DNA of 37,904 nucleotides, from assembly GCA_003648765.1 (NCBI GenBank), contig QMPV01000007.1, forward strand, positions 1-37,904. Direction: 5' to 3'. A model generated the notes under the pieces. That model was not told the DNA's origin, searched no databases, and saw nothing but the letters and a program-made list of their open reading frames with translations. Source of the DNA: Candidatus Aminicenantota bacterium. Lineage in GTDB: Bacteria > Acidobacteriota > Aminicenantia > Aminicenantales > Aminicenantaceae. Positions 7,713 through 16,200 of this stretch are shown in pieces. The stretch's first letter is position 1; each line of letters starts with the position of its first letter. The translations under genes were made by a program, and so were the position numbers.

Positions 7713-8882
7713 ATGAAAATATTGATGATTGCCCCTGAACCTTTTTTTCAACCCAGAGGAACGCCTATCAGTGTCTATTTCCGACTTAAAGCTCTCTCCG
7801 ATTTGGGGCATGAGATCGACCTTTTCACTTATCCTCTAGGAGAAGACAAAAAAATACCTGGCGTTAATATTTATCGAGCTCCAAATATATTGGGTTTTAA
7901 AAAAATCAAGATTGGGCCTTCCCTGACTAAAATCCCCCTCGATATCACCCTTTTCTTTCAAACATTTCTTACCCTCTTCCGAAAGCGATATGATCTGATT
8001 TTTACTCACGAAGAGGCTTCCTGGATAGGGACATTTCTAGGGAAAATAAAAAAAATACCCCATCTTTACGATATGCATTCTAGTCTGCCTCAACAATTGG
8101 ACAATTTCAAATTCTCCCGGTCCCGCTTATTGAAATTTATCTTCGCCCGTCTGGAAAAGTGGGTGCTGCGGCATTCCCAAGCAATTATTGTTATTTGCCC
8201 TGACCTCATGAAAATCGTTGAGAAAGCCGGGCAGAAGGAAAAAGCACTCCTTTTGGAAAATTTTCTTGATTTCGAATATCCCTTACCTTCAGCGAACGTC
8301 CTCCAGGAACTAAAGAAGAAATTTGCTCCTCAAGGCGAAAAAATCGTTCTCTATACTGGCAACTTCTTTCCTTACCAGGGTATCCCTCTCCTTCTTGAAG
8401 CCTTTTCTCTGCTCAAAAAAGAGAAAGTTCGGCTGCTTCTTGTGGGCGGAACTCCCGAGGAAGTCCAGTCGATGCAACCTCAAGCTAAAACCTTAGGCAT
8501 CGGAACTCAAGTTTCTTTTGTGGGGCAAGTTCCTCCTCAAGAGATTCCCCGATTCATGGCCATCGCTGATGCCTTAGTTTCACCCCGCATTGCCGGGACT
8601 AATACCCCTCTCAAAATATATTCTTTTTTAAAGTCAGGCAAACCAATTGTGGCTACTAACCTCTGGACTCATACGCAACTTCTGGATAGCGATAAGGCCA
8701 TTCTGGTCGACCCTACGCCTAAATCTTTGGCCGAGGGTCTGAGATTGGCTCTTTTCGACCCCAAAGCTCAACAAATCGCCCGCCGAGCCCAACAATGGGC
8801 CGAGCAAAAGTTTACTTATTCTCATTATTTAGAGAAAATTAAAGAAATTTTGGCCAAGGCGACTCGACTAACTTCAAAATGA
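7713..8882 (+). CDS. GT4 family glycosyltransferase
   Basis: A 389-residue retaining glycosyltransferase with two Rossmann domains (GT-B fold). The N-terminus MKILMIAPEPFFQPRGTP is the acceptor-side glycine-rich loop typical of GT4 enzymes. The C-terminal half has VLYTGNFFPYQGIPLLLEAF and the donor-binding region SPRIAGTNTPLKIYSFLKSG, which matches the usual E-x7-E region. It has no membrane helices and is probably cytoplasmic or peripheral, adding a nucleotide-activated sugar to a lipid-linked glycan. It starts seven bases after the GT2 stop and overlaps the epimerase gene by ATGA. Substrate unknown. Confidence 0.88.
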   Translation: MKILMIAPEPFFQPRGTPISVYFRLKALSDLGHEIDLFTYPLGEDKKIPGVNIYRAPNILGFKKIKIGPSLTKIPLDITLFFQTFLTLFRKRYDLIFTHEEASWIGTFLGKIKKIPHLYDMHSSLPQQLDNFKFSRSRLLKFIFARLEKWVLRHSQAIIVICPDLMKIVEKAGQKEKALLLENFLDFEYPLPSANVLQELKKKFAPQGEKIVLYTGNFFPYQGIPLLLEAFSLLKKEKVRLLLVGGTPEEVQSMQPQAKTLGIGTQVSFVGQVPPQEIPRFMAIADALVSPRIAGTNTPLKIYSFLKSGKPIVATNLWTHTQLLDSDKAILVDPTPKSLAEGLRLALFDPKAQQIARRAQQWAEQKFTYSHYLEKIKEILAKATRLTSK

Positions 8883-9889
8883 AAGTCTTTATCACCGGAG
8901 CGGCTGGTTTTATCGGGCGTCATCTGGTTCGAGCCTTGCTTCAAAAAGATTGGTCAATTAAAGTTCTCCTTCACTCAACCCCTCTTCCGGAAGATATCCA
9001 AAAAAGCCCTCTAGAAATAATTTGGGGTGACCTGAGCGATAGGGCAAGTTTGATCCAAGGAATGAAAGATTGCCAACTCGGTTTCCACCTGGCTTCAGCC
9101 CTCGGAGGAAAACTTATTTCTCCCCAAGAATTTTGGGAAATTAATGTCCAGGGCACTCTTAATTTTCTCCAAGCAGCTCAAAAAGCGGATATTCAACAAG
9201 TAATTTTTTTTAGTTCAGCGGGCGTTCTCGGCCGAGTTAAACCCGGCGAAGTGGCCACCGAGGATTATCCTCCCCAACCGCAGACAATTTATGACAGGAC
9301 CAAGCTAGAGGCCGAAAAAATCGCTCAACAATACAGTCAATCTGGCCTAAAAATCACCATTATCCGCCCAGGCTGGGTCTACGGACCCGAAGACAGACGC
9401 ACCTTTAAGCTTTTTCAGGCCATTGCCCGGCGAAGATTCATTCTCCTTGGTGGAGGCCGGGCTTGGCAAACCCCGGTTTATGTTGATGATCTCATTCAAG
9501 GTACCTTGCTGGCTTTGGAAAAAGGACGGGGAGGCGAAATTTTTCATCTGGCTGGTCCTGAAGTTCTCTCGGTGCGAGAAATGGCCGAAATTATCGCGCA
9601 TCAACTTGGCCAAAACTTGCCGCCAGTCTCTCTTCCTCTGACTCCTCTTCTTCCGCTGGCCTGGCTCCTAGACAGAATCTTTCGCCTTTTCCATGGCGAA
9701 GCCCCCCTTACTCCAGGAAAATTAGCCTTCTTTGCCCATCCTAAACCCCTGGATATCTCCAAAGCCAAAAGGCTTCTGAATTATTCTCCCCAGATAAATT
9801 TTGCCCAAGGAGTTGAAAAAACGATCAACTGGTATTATCAACACCACTGGTTATCTAAAAAAATTGACTTGTTTACTCGAAAACAATAA
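8879..9889 (+). CDS. NAD(P)-dependent epimerase/dehydratase (extended SDR)
   Basis: A 336-residue extended short-chain dehydrogenase, most likely acting on a nucleotide sugar. The dinucleotide-binding motif GAAGFIGRHLV is at residues 7-17. The catalytic elements are S112/S113 (FFSSAG) and the Y138-x3-K142 pair (YDRTK). The C-terminal substrate domain contains VYVDDLIQGTLLAL, common in this family. A hydrophobic, proline-rich stretch (LPLTPLLPLAWLLDRI) near residue 250 is also seen in sterol- and hopanoid-like SDRs, so a lipid substrate cannot be excluded. It overlaps the GT4 gene by four bases. Confidence 0.87.
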   Translation: MKVFITGAAGFIGRHLVRALLQKDWSIKVLLHSTPLPEDIQKSPLEIIWGDLSDRASLIQGMKDCQLGFHLASALGGKLISPQEFWEINVQGTLNFLQAAQKADIQQVIFFSSAGVLGRVKPGEVATEDYPPQPQTIYDRTKLEAEKIAQQYSQSGLKITIIRPGWVYGPEDRRTFKLFQAIARRRFILLGGGRAWQTPVYVDDLIQGTLLALEKGRGGEIFHLAGPEVLSVREMAEIIAHQLGQNLPPVSLPLTPLLPLAWLLDRIFRLFHGEAPLTPGKLAFFAHPKPLDISKAKRLLNYSPQINFAQGVEKTINWYYQHHWLSKKIDLFTRKQ

Positions 9890-9926
9890 ACTTTGTCCAC
9901 CAAATACACCCCAGGAAGGTAGATGA

Positions 9927-10682
9927 ATGAATGAAAAAAAGGTCGGTCGGTTCTATGATGTCGTTTGGACAGAATATATTCCCGAGTATGAGAAATCAGA
10001 AGAACACTGGCGGCTTTTTTATTCTCCTGAGGAAATAAAAGGAAAAAGAGTGCTTGATGCAGGCTGTGGAACAGGGATATTCAGTATTATTTTTGCCCGT
10101 AACGGAGCAGCTGAAGTCATTGGCCTTGATATCAGCCCTGGCAGCTTGACTACAGCCCGTCATTTAAAAGACAACTTCAAGCTAGATAATGTTCACTTTC
10201 AGCAAGCTGATATGCTCCAACTCCCCTTCCCGAACCAAAGTTTTGATATTGTCTGGGCCTGGGGAACCGTTCATCATACTCTCAATCCCTGGCAGGCTAT
10301 GGAAGAACTACTCCGAGTACTCAAACCAGGTGGCTCTATCCTTCTGGCTATTTATACCAAGACTAAAATCACCTTTCTCCATGAAATCATCCGCAAAACT
10401 CTGATCAAAACTCCTCGAAAAACTTGGCAACCGCTGGCCAAAATAATGGCCTTTTTCCTTGGGCCGGTAGTGGCTATCTTTAAAAAGAGAGAAAAATCCC
10501 GTCAAGGCGAAAAATTGGAAGAGCTTATTCTCGACTGGTATTTCGTCCCCATTCGTCATCATTATTATCCCCGGGAAATTAAAGATTTTTTGGAACAAAA
10601 AGGATTAACTATCGAAAAATTCCTGCCTGCTTCCGGCAGATTTGATAGTACTTCTAATTTTATCTACAAAGCTCGCTGCTGA
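9927..10682 (+). CDS. Class I SAM-dependent methyltransferase
   Basis: A 251-residue methyltransferase. Motif I VLDAGCGTGIFS (43-54), the acidic end of strand 2 (VIGLDIS) and motif IV/V (FDIVWAWGTVHH, LLRVLKPGGS) give a Methyltransf_11/UbiE-like core. The C-terminal 90 residues hold a hydrophobic segment (IMAFFLGPVVAIF), suggesting contact with the membrane or a lipid substrate. AGGAAGG lies seven bases before the ATG. It closes the plus-strand glycan cassette, 37 bases after the epimerase gene, so methylation of a sugar or of the lipid carrier product is plausible. It ends 33 bases from the convergent symporter gene. Confidence 0.87.
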   Translation: MNEKKVGRFYDVVWTEYIPEYEKSEEHWRLFYSPEEIKGKRVLDAGCGTGIFSIIFARNGAAEVIGLDISPGSLTTARHLKDNFKLDNVHFQQADMLQLPFPNQSFDIVWAWGTVHHTLNPWQAMEELLRVLKPGGSILLAIYTKTKITFLHEIIRKTLIKTPRKTWQPLAKIMAFFLGPVVAIFKKREKSRQGEKLEELILDWYFVPIRHHYYPREIKDFLEQKGLTIEKFLPASGRFDSTSNFIYKARC

Positions 10683-10715
10683 TTTTCTTTGAATCTCAAA
10701 AATTATAGGAATGCT

Positions 10716-11960
10716 TTATCTCTTCCTCTTTTCTTCCGAGTTATGGATAACTACAGAAGCCGCCATATTGCCAATGATATTAGTAGTAGTCCGACACATA
10801 TCAAGAAAACGATCAACCCCGAGAATAAGAGCAATTCCTTCCAGCGGAATACCTATTTGTTTTAACACCATAGCCAGAGTAATAATACCAGCCGAGGGCA
10901 CTCCAGCCGCTCCTACCGAGGAAAGAACAGCCATTAAAACAATGGTGAGCTGGTCAGTCAAGCCAAGGGGCACTCCATAAATCTGAGCAATAAATACAGC
11001 CGCTACCCCTTGATATAAGGCTGTTCCATCCATATTAACTGTGGCTCCTAGAGGAATGACAAAACTGGAATATTCTCGAGAAACCCCCACATGCTCGACA
11101 CACTCCATGGCCACTGGTAAGGTGGCATTGGAACTGGAGGTGCTAAAGGCAATAATCATGGCCTCCTTAACGGCTTGGTAGAAGCGCCAAGGGTTTAGTC
11201 GCCCCAGAATGGAGACACTCAGGCTGTTGACCGAAAAAGTGTAAAGAACTAAACCACCGATAACCACCACAGAATATTTAAGCAAAGTCAGAAGAATATT
11301 TACTCCATACTGACCAATAACCGAAGCAATTAAGGCCAGCACTCCATAAGGGGCTAATCTCATGGCGATGTGGACAATCTGGATAATAGCGTCATTGACT
11401 CCATCAAAAAATTTAATTACCGGAGTAGCTTTATCTTTCTTAATCAAAGTCAGAGCCACTCCGAAAATCAAAGCCAGAAAAATCACCTGCAACATATTCC
11501 CTTCAGTCAGAGCCTGAACCGGATTGGTGGGCACAATATTCACCAGGACTTCGACCATGGAAGGTTTCTCTTCTAATCTTTGCAACCCTACTTCGGCTTT
11601 TTGCTGATAATTTTTATAAAGCTCAGCCTTAACCTCTTCATTAAGACCTTCCCCAGGTTTTAAAGAATTAGCCAGAATCAACCCCACAGAAATAGCGATA
11701 ACTGTGGTAATCACAAAATAAATTGCGGTTTTTAAACCTATCCGCCCTAACTTCCTGATATCTCCTAAACTAGCAGTTCCTAACATTAAAGAAACAAAAA
11801 CCAAGGGAACCACTATCATAGTGATTAAGCGAAGAAAAATGGTACCTATGGGTTCGATTACCCGGGCTTGTTCTCCAAAAACCAAACCAATGATAACGCC
11901 TAAAATAAGACCGATGAAAATTTTAGTGTGGAGGGGTATTTTTTTTAATCTAAAACCCAT
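10716..11960 (-). CDS. Dicarboxylate/amino acid:cation symporter (DAACS family)
   Basis: A 414-residue inner-membrane transporter of the GltP/DctA/GltPh family that takes up glutamate, aspartate or C4-dicarboxylates with Na+ or H+. The serine-rich hairpin STSSSNATLPVAMECVEH, the NMDGTALYQGVAAVFIAQ helix and the last-helix DRFLDMCRTTTNIIGN region are all intact. In characterised members these make the substrate and cation sites. The Asp and Arg of the last helix (DMCRT) fit an acidic amino acid or dicarboxylate substrate. The ATG has no Shine-Dalgarno sequence of its own. A three-codon upstream frame with one ends two bases before it. It is monocistronic, with its own promoter candidate. Confidence 0.94.
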   Translation of the reverse strand: MGFRLKKIPLHTKIFIGLILGVIIGLVFGEQARVIEPIGTIFLRLITMIVVPLVFVSLMLGTASLGDIRKLGRIGLKTAIYFVITTVIAISVGLILANSLKPGEGLNEEVKAELYKNYQQKAEVGLQRLEEKPSMVEVLVNIVPTNPVQALTEGNMLQVIFLALIFGVALTLIKKDKATPVIKFFDGVNDAIIQIVHIAMRLAPYGVLALIASVIGQYGVNILLTLLKYSVVVIGGLVLYTFSVNSLSVSILGRLNPWRFYQAVKEAMIIAFSTSSSNATLPVAMECVEHVGVSREYSSFVIPLGATVNMDGTALYQGVAAVFIAQIYGVPLGLTDQLTIVLMAVLSSVGAAGVPSAGIITLAMVLKQIGIPLEGIALILGVDRFLDMCRTTTNIIGNMAASVVIHNSEEKRKR

Positions 11961-11962
11961 AA

Positions 11963-11974
11963 TTAAATAGCCAT
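11963..11974 (-). promoter_or_regulatory. Three-codon upstream reading frame before the symporter gene
   Basis: ATG GCT ATT TAA on the minus strand, preceded by AAGGAG (11987-11992) and ending two bases before the symporter ATG, in a different frame. Because the symporter start lacks its own Shine-Dalgarno sequence, ribosomes may load at this mini-frame, stop, and reinitiate. The arrangement is seen directly, and the mechanism is inferred. Confidence 0.3.
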
Positions 11975-12293
11975 AAAAGAAACTCTCTCCTTAGAAGGGC
12001 ATTATCTTATTAACTCCTCTTCTGGAAGTCAATCTTTTGATGAAGAATAATTCGCTAGTGATTCCCACCAGGCCACTTACAGAATAGAATCTCCCTCAAA
12101 AACCCGACCGCAGCCATCTCTAAAAGAACTGCCTACTTGGCTCGGTATAAGTTTAATGATCCTTACACCCAAATTTTATTTGAAAATATACTTAGGCTTT
12201 AGGATTATTGGGGGAATAAGCTTTAACTTCTACGAGAGACTCGTCTCCCTAAGAGAAAGGCAATTAGAGATCTTTTCTATCTTTATCTTAATC
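11975..12293. other. Intergenic region between the acyltransferase and symporter genes
   Basis: About 320 bases between two minus-strand genes. It contains the symporter promoter candidate and ribosome site near its left end. The rest has no RNA gene or credible start-bearing frame. An open plus-strand stretch at 12062-12202 is discussed among the rejected items. Confidence 0.5.
12004..12032 (-). promoter_or_regulatory. Candidate promoter for the symporter gene
   Basis: On the minus strand TTGACT (12027-12032), 17 bases, TAAGAT (12004-12009). The -35 matches five of six consensus bases and the -10 four of six, at ideal spacing. The predicted transcript would begin about 25 bases upstream of the mini-frame at 11974 and carry its AAGGAG. 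Confidence 0.45.
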
Positions 12294-13034
12294 TTATCGT
12301 TCTTTAACCTTCTTGGCCGGCAAACCCACGGCTATGGAAAATTCTGGCAAAGAATCAGTCACTACAGCCCCAGCCCCGACGACGCAGCCCTGGCCGATAG
12401 TCACTCCATCCAAGACAATCACTCCCGCACCCAACCAAACATCTTCTTTTATTTCGATCCCGCCTCGAGAAAATGATGGTTGAAACATAATCGGGATATC
12501 ACGACGGTCAAAACTATGATTTCCACCAGCCACAAGATAACAATGCCCAGCTAAAAAACAATATTTCCCGAGCTTGATTTGAGTTTCGGAAAGTAAAGAA
12601 CAATTGGCTGAAAGATTACAGTAATCATCAATAAATATTGAGCCCTCTTTACAACTGAGAATTGTATTGCGCCCAATATAAACATTATTGCCAATAAATA
12701 TTCCTCGATTCTCTTCGCCTTTGGCATCTAGAACCACATTGTCATCAATAAAAGTGTTATCTCCCAAAGAAATCTTATAGGGATGACGAAGAGTAATATT
12801 TCGACCGAAAACGACTCCCCGACCCACATTTTGCAACAAACAAGGATAAAAAAGTTTTCTTAAAAAAAATCCAAGAGCTCCAGGAATCCAGGAAAAGAGA
12901 AAAATTATAATTTCATATTTTAGAAAATAAAAAAGGCTTTTCTGACCAATAAACAGATGGCGATATTTAGACCCCGGAGACCTCTTCTGGTCAATCAATT
13001 CTTTTTGTAAACTCCCTTTAAAATTCTTCATCAC
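12294..13034 (-). CDS. Left-handed beta-helix (hexapeptide repeat) acyltransferase
   Basis: A 246-residue acyltransferase of the LbH/WcaF-like class, which forms trimers and transfers acetyl or another acyl group from CoA to a sugar. Imperfect hexapeptide repeats run from about residue 70 to 235 (for example IFIGNNVYIGRNT, IEIKEDVWLGAGV, VTIGQGCVVGAGAVVT). GGNHSFD contains the conserved catalytic-type histidine. The first 60 residues include a hydrophobic stretch (IIIFLFSWIPGALGFFL) that may tether the enzyme to the membrane. It is the last gene of the deacetylase-GT2-GT39 operon, 14 bases after the GT39 gene. It could re-acylate or decorate the sugar made by that set. Substrate unknown. Confidence 0.88.
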   Translation of the reverse strand: MMKNFKGSLQKELIDQKRSPGSKYRHLFIGQKSLFYFLKYEIIIFLFSWIPGALGFFLRKLFYPCLLQNVGRGVVFGRNITLRHPYKISLGDNTFIDDNVVLDAKGEENRGIFIGNNVYIGRNTILSCKEGSIFIDDYCNLSANCSLLSETQIKLGKYCFLAGHCYLVAGGNHSFDRRDIPIMFQPSFSRGGIEIKEDVWLGAGVIVLDGVTIGQGCVVGAGAVVTDSLPEFSIAVGLPAKKVKER

Positions 13035-13048
13035 TTATATTCTTCCCT

Positions 13049-15175
13049 TTAATTTAAGAGGATTTTATAAGGGGGCATTATCTTATTCTCTGCTTCGCTT
13101 ATAAGATCTAGATAATCAACGTAAAGAGAATAGTCATCTCCTTTTAAAAAGTAAAACACTACTTCAGTAGGCTTTTTCACCAGGAAAGAACAACTCACTT
13201 GAGATGGCCCTGCTTTGGCCTGAGAAGATTCTAAATAGAGCCGATGTTCAGCCACAACTTCCTGCCGCGGGGTGCGCACTGACAAGGCCAACCAAGGTTT
13301 CTTCTTCCCGACCTTTTCTAACTTATAAGCTATAGTTAATTGATATCGTCCTGGAGGTAAAGGATAATTTAATTTGTAATGAAAAACTTCCCCCTTTTTC
13401 TGAATTGGAGGCCAGTAAAGCTCAGTCTGTTTGGAAGCCTCAGGATTAAAAATAATCCTCCCCTGGCGGACCGGGAACCACTCCCCTTCAATAGTATGAA
13501 TCCTACCAGTAAATTCTTGGGTCTTATCATGCCATAAATAGACGCCTGATAAACCATCTTTGCCTTGAAAAACCAGTCTTTCAGGATTCTGTTGAATGAA
13601 CTTTCTTATGGCTGGTGCTATATGATCCCGACGATAAAGGGAAGGAGAAGTTATCACCCAAATTCTTTGGTCAGGATGAGTGTTAATAAGATTTTGTAAA
13701 CCTTGAAGATTATTTATCCACCGGGCCCCCACATAAAAATCTTTCCATCCCTCAGGAGTCTTTTCCCACGCATCCCAAGTGCCCGGTCCTCCTGACCACA
13801 GCCAATAATCTACTTGGCCAGCATAAATGTATTGAAAAACTACATGAATAGCGACCACAATGTCACCGGGTTGACGAAAATGACGAACAAACTCACCTAC
13901 ACTTTGGTGGTCATAATGCTCAAAACGGCCCGATCGGGTAATTATATCAGTAACAATTGGGTCCTTATAGTAACGATTGACCACACTTTTAATCTCCGAA
14001 AAGCCGACTTTTTCACTGAAAAGACCCAGAAACAATAAAAAGACAAGAAGCTGACTAGTACTCACCAAAAGAGGTCTCTTGAGATGAAAAGCAGAAAAAA
14101 CAAAGGCGACCAAAGACTGACTTAGGACATAAAGGCTGACCACAAAGAGAAGCAGATAAAGAGGAAACAGTTGGTAAAGATAGCGAGGCTGAACATGAGT
14201 CCGGAAAAATCCTAAAAATAACACAGGGAAAAAGAGGCAAAGAGTAACAAAAACCCAGTTCTCATAAAAATCCATCTTCCGACTATTGTTCTGCTGTTCA
14301 CGATATATGACCAGGCCCACCAAAGCCACCAAGGCTCCAGCCCAAACAAAAAGACTCATCATGGGGAAGCTCCGGAATAATTCTTTGAAATATCCAAGAG
14401 AGAAACTAGTAAAAAAGTAATTAATCATCCCCCGCAGACTCAACTCGGTTTTTTCATAAACATACCCTACTTTCCAGAAAAAAAACTCATGGAGCTGAAC
14501 AAGAACATAAAATATAGAAACACTGGCTAGGCTCAATAACACATCCCGGCGAAAGAAACGACGAGCGCCTCGAAGCAGAAAAAAGGCTCCAAAAGAAAAC
14601 CACAGGCTCATTCCCAGTTGATGCACTAATGGAGCCAAAATAAAAATACCGGTGGCTATGATTTTAAATTTAGAGCGCTCCTCGAAAAAACCAAGATAGA
14701 AAAAATAGAAACCCATCAAGCAAGTCAATAATAAGGGGCTAAAATAAAGAGCCAAGCGAGAGTTCTCTACTACCCATAGGGAGAGCACAAATAAAACCAC
14801 CGTTCCTAGAGCAATAAATCTATTAAAGAGCTTTCGGCTGAAAGCATAAAGAAAAGGGATAGCCGCCATCGTAGCTAGCACACTTACCATCCGCAAAGTG
14901 GTTGGATTTAACCCAAATAAAAAAGAAAATAACGCCAGAAGGTAGGTGTAGAGAATGGCTTTATAGTAAATATGCCCAGAAGGAAAAAGGGGATAGCCAT
15001 GAGTTAATATCTCTTGGGCAGCGATGGTATGAAATCCTTCATCCATCCATAAAGAAAGACTGGCTAAATTTCGACTGAAATAATAACCCACCAAAATCAT
15101 TATTGAGAGAATAATTAGCCCAATAATTACCTTCTCTTTGGAGATTCCGTACTTTTTGAAAATACCGATGGTCAT
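13049..15175 (-). CDS. ArnT-like GT39-type (GT-C) membrane glycosyltransferase with C-terminal beta domain
   Basis: A 708-residue polytopic enzyme. About ten to twelve hydrophobic helices fill residues 15-390. The acidic pair D45-E46 (LWMDEGFH) in the first periplasmic loop is the catalytic motif of ArnT/PMT-type GT-C enzymes, which use polyprenyl-phosphate sugars as donors outside the inner membrane. Residues about 400-560 form a soluble periplasmic domain. The last 140 residues look like an extra beta-sandwich (PPGRYQLTIAYKL, then KPTEVVFYFLKGDD), possibly carbohydrate binding. It lies 22 bases after a GT2 gene that would make its donor. The acceptor (lipid A, protein or polysaccharide) cannot be told from sequence. 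Confidence 0.85.
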   Translation of the reverse strand: MTIGIFKKYGISKEKVIIGLIILSIMILVGYYFSRNLASLSLWMDEGFHTIAAQEILTHGYPLFPSGHIYYKAILYTYLLALFSFLFGLNPTTLRMVSVLATMAAIPFLYAFSRKLFNRFIALGTVVLFVLSLWVVENSRLALYFSPLLLTCLMGFYFFYLGFFEERSKFKIIATGIFILAPLVHQLGMSLWFSFGAFFLLRGARRFFRRDVLLSLASVSIFYVLVQLHEFFFWKVGYVYEKTELSLRGMINYFFTSFSLGYFKELFRSFPMMSLFVWAGALVALVGLVIYREQQNNSRKMDFYENWVFVTLCLFFPVLFLGFFRTHVQPRYLYQLFPLYLLLFVVSLYVLSQSLVAFVFSAFHLKRPLLVSTSQLLVFLLFLGLFSEKVGFSEIKSVVNRYYKDPIVTDIITRSGRFEHYDHQSVGEFVRHFRQPGDIVVAIHVVFQYIYAGQVDYWLWSGGPGTWDAWEKTPEGWKDFYVGARWINNLQGLQNLINTHPDQRIWVITSPSLYRRDHIAPAIRKFIQQNPERLVFQGKDGLSGVYLWHDKTQEFTGRIHTIEGEWFPVRQGRIIFNPEASKQTELYWPPIQKKGEVFHYKLNYPLPPGRYQLTIAYKLEKVGKKKPWLALSVRTPRQEVVAEHRLYLESSQAKAGPSQVSCSFLVKKPTEVVFYFLKGDDYSLYVDYLDLISEAENKIMPPYKILLN

Positions 15176-15197
15176 CCTGCTTTTCTTTTCCTCTGGA

Positions 15198-16199
15198 CTA
15201 ATTCCAGAATTCGGCGGGTGGTTTTTCCCTACTTAAAATCTTTTCCACAGAATAAATTTTAACTTTATGCGTAGCAAAATAGACTCGAGAAAGGATCTCC
15301 GCAAGCAAGCCGGTCATAACCAATTGGAGACCCATCATCATTAAAAAGACACTCAAAATTAAATTCCCTAAATTCTCTCGAATGGACCAACCGAAAAAAT
15401 AAAAGCCAATGGTTAGAGTGGCCGCAATAGCAAAACCAATACTTCCGAAAATAACACCAATCAGGCCGAAAAATTGAAGAGGTCGGTCAATAAAACTGAT
15501 AATAAACTTAACCGTGATTAAATCAAAGAAAACACGTCTAACTCGAGATAAGCCATACTTGGATTTACCCCTCTGTCGGACAACATTTTTTATGGGTATT
15601 TCAGTGATTTTCACCCCTGTCCGACTGGTCAAAGCCGGGATAAAGCGGTGTAATTCACCGTATAAATGCACTTTCTTGATCACTTCTTTTTTATAAGCTT
15701 TAAAAGTAGTCCCAAAATCATGAATCTCTACTCCAGACAGCCACTTCATTATTCGATTAGCCACTAAAGACGGGATTCGCCGCAAAAATAGATTATCTAC
15801 TCTTTTTTTCCGCCAACCACTAACAACATCATAACCTTCATTCATTTTGGCCAAGAAAAGAGGAATATCCTCGGGGTCATGTTGGAGATCTCCATCCATA
15901 GAAATGATAATTTCTCCCTGAGCAAAGTCGAAACCAGCCTGAAGAGCAGCTGTTTGACCAAAATTTTTTCTCAACCGAATAATCTTCACCAGCTCATCTT
16001 TTTCATAAATTTTTTGCAGAATCTCAGGGGTTTTATCTGTACTCCCATCATCAATAAAAATTAATTCGTAGGTTCGCTTTAATTTATCCAGCACCTTTTT
16101 CAAGCGACGATACAGTTCTTCAACATTAGCCTCTTCATTATAAAAAGGCACTACCACTGATATCTGAGGTCCAGTTTGAGAATTATCTGATTTTTCCAT
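15198..16199 (-). CDS. GT2 polyprenyl-phosphate glycosyltransferase (FlmF2/ArnC/GtrB-like)
   Basis: A 333-residue family 2 glycosyltransferase with DDGST (50-54), DGD (102-104) and two C-terminal membrane helices, expected to charge undecaprenyl phosphate. Large blocks are identical to the GT2 at 6725 (RLRKNFGQTAAL, LYGELHRFIPA), so the two are paralogues. I chose the ATG at 16199. It lies one base after the deacetylase stop codon and has CAGG six bases upstream, whereas the in-frame TTG at 16214 would overlap the deacetylase. Its place between a YdjC-type deacetylase and an ArnT-like enzyme suggests it makes an undecaprenyl-phosphate N-acetyl amino sugar. That is inferred from the Francisella and Bordetella systems. 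Confidence 0.9.
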   Translation of the reverse strand: MEKSDNSQTGPQISVVVPFYNEEANVEELYRRLKKVLDKLKRTYELIFIDDGSTDKTPEILQKIYEKDELVKIIRLRKNFGQTAALQAGFDFAQGEIIISMDGDLQHDPEDIPLFLAKMNEGYDVVSGWRKKRVDNLFLRRIPSLVANRIMKWLSGVEIHDFGTTFKAYKKEVIKKVHLYGELHRFIPALTSRTGVKITEIPIKNVVRQRGKSKYGLSRVRRVFFDLITVKFIISFIDRPLQFFGLIGVIFGSIGFAIAATLTIGFYFFGWSIRENLGNLILSVFLMMMGLQLVMTGLLAEILSRVYFATHKVKIYSVEKILSREKPPAEFWN

Positions 16200-16200
16200 T

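Noticed and set aside
12062-12202. A 46-codon open stretch on the plus strand ending KFNDPYTQILFENILRL, with coding-like composition.
   Set aside because: It has no plausible start codon or ribosome site and no recognisable family. It might be the remnant of a lost gene, but I cannot support that without a homologue.
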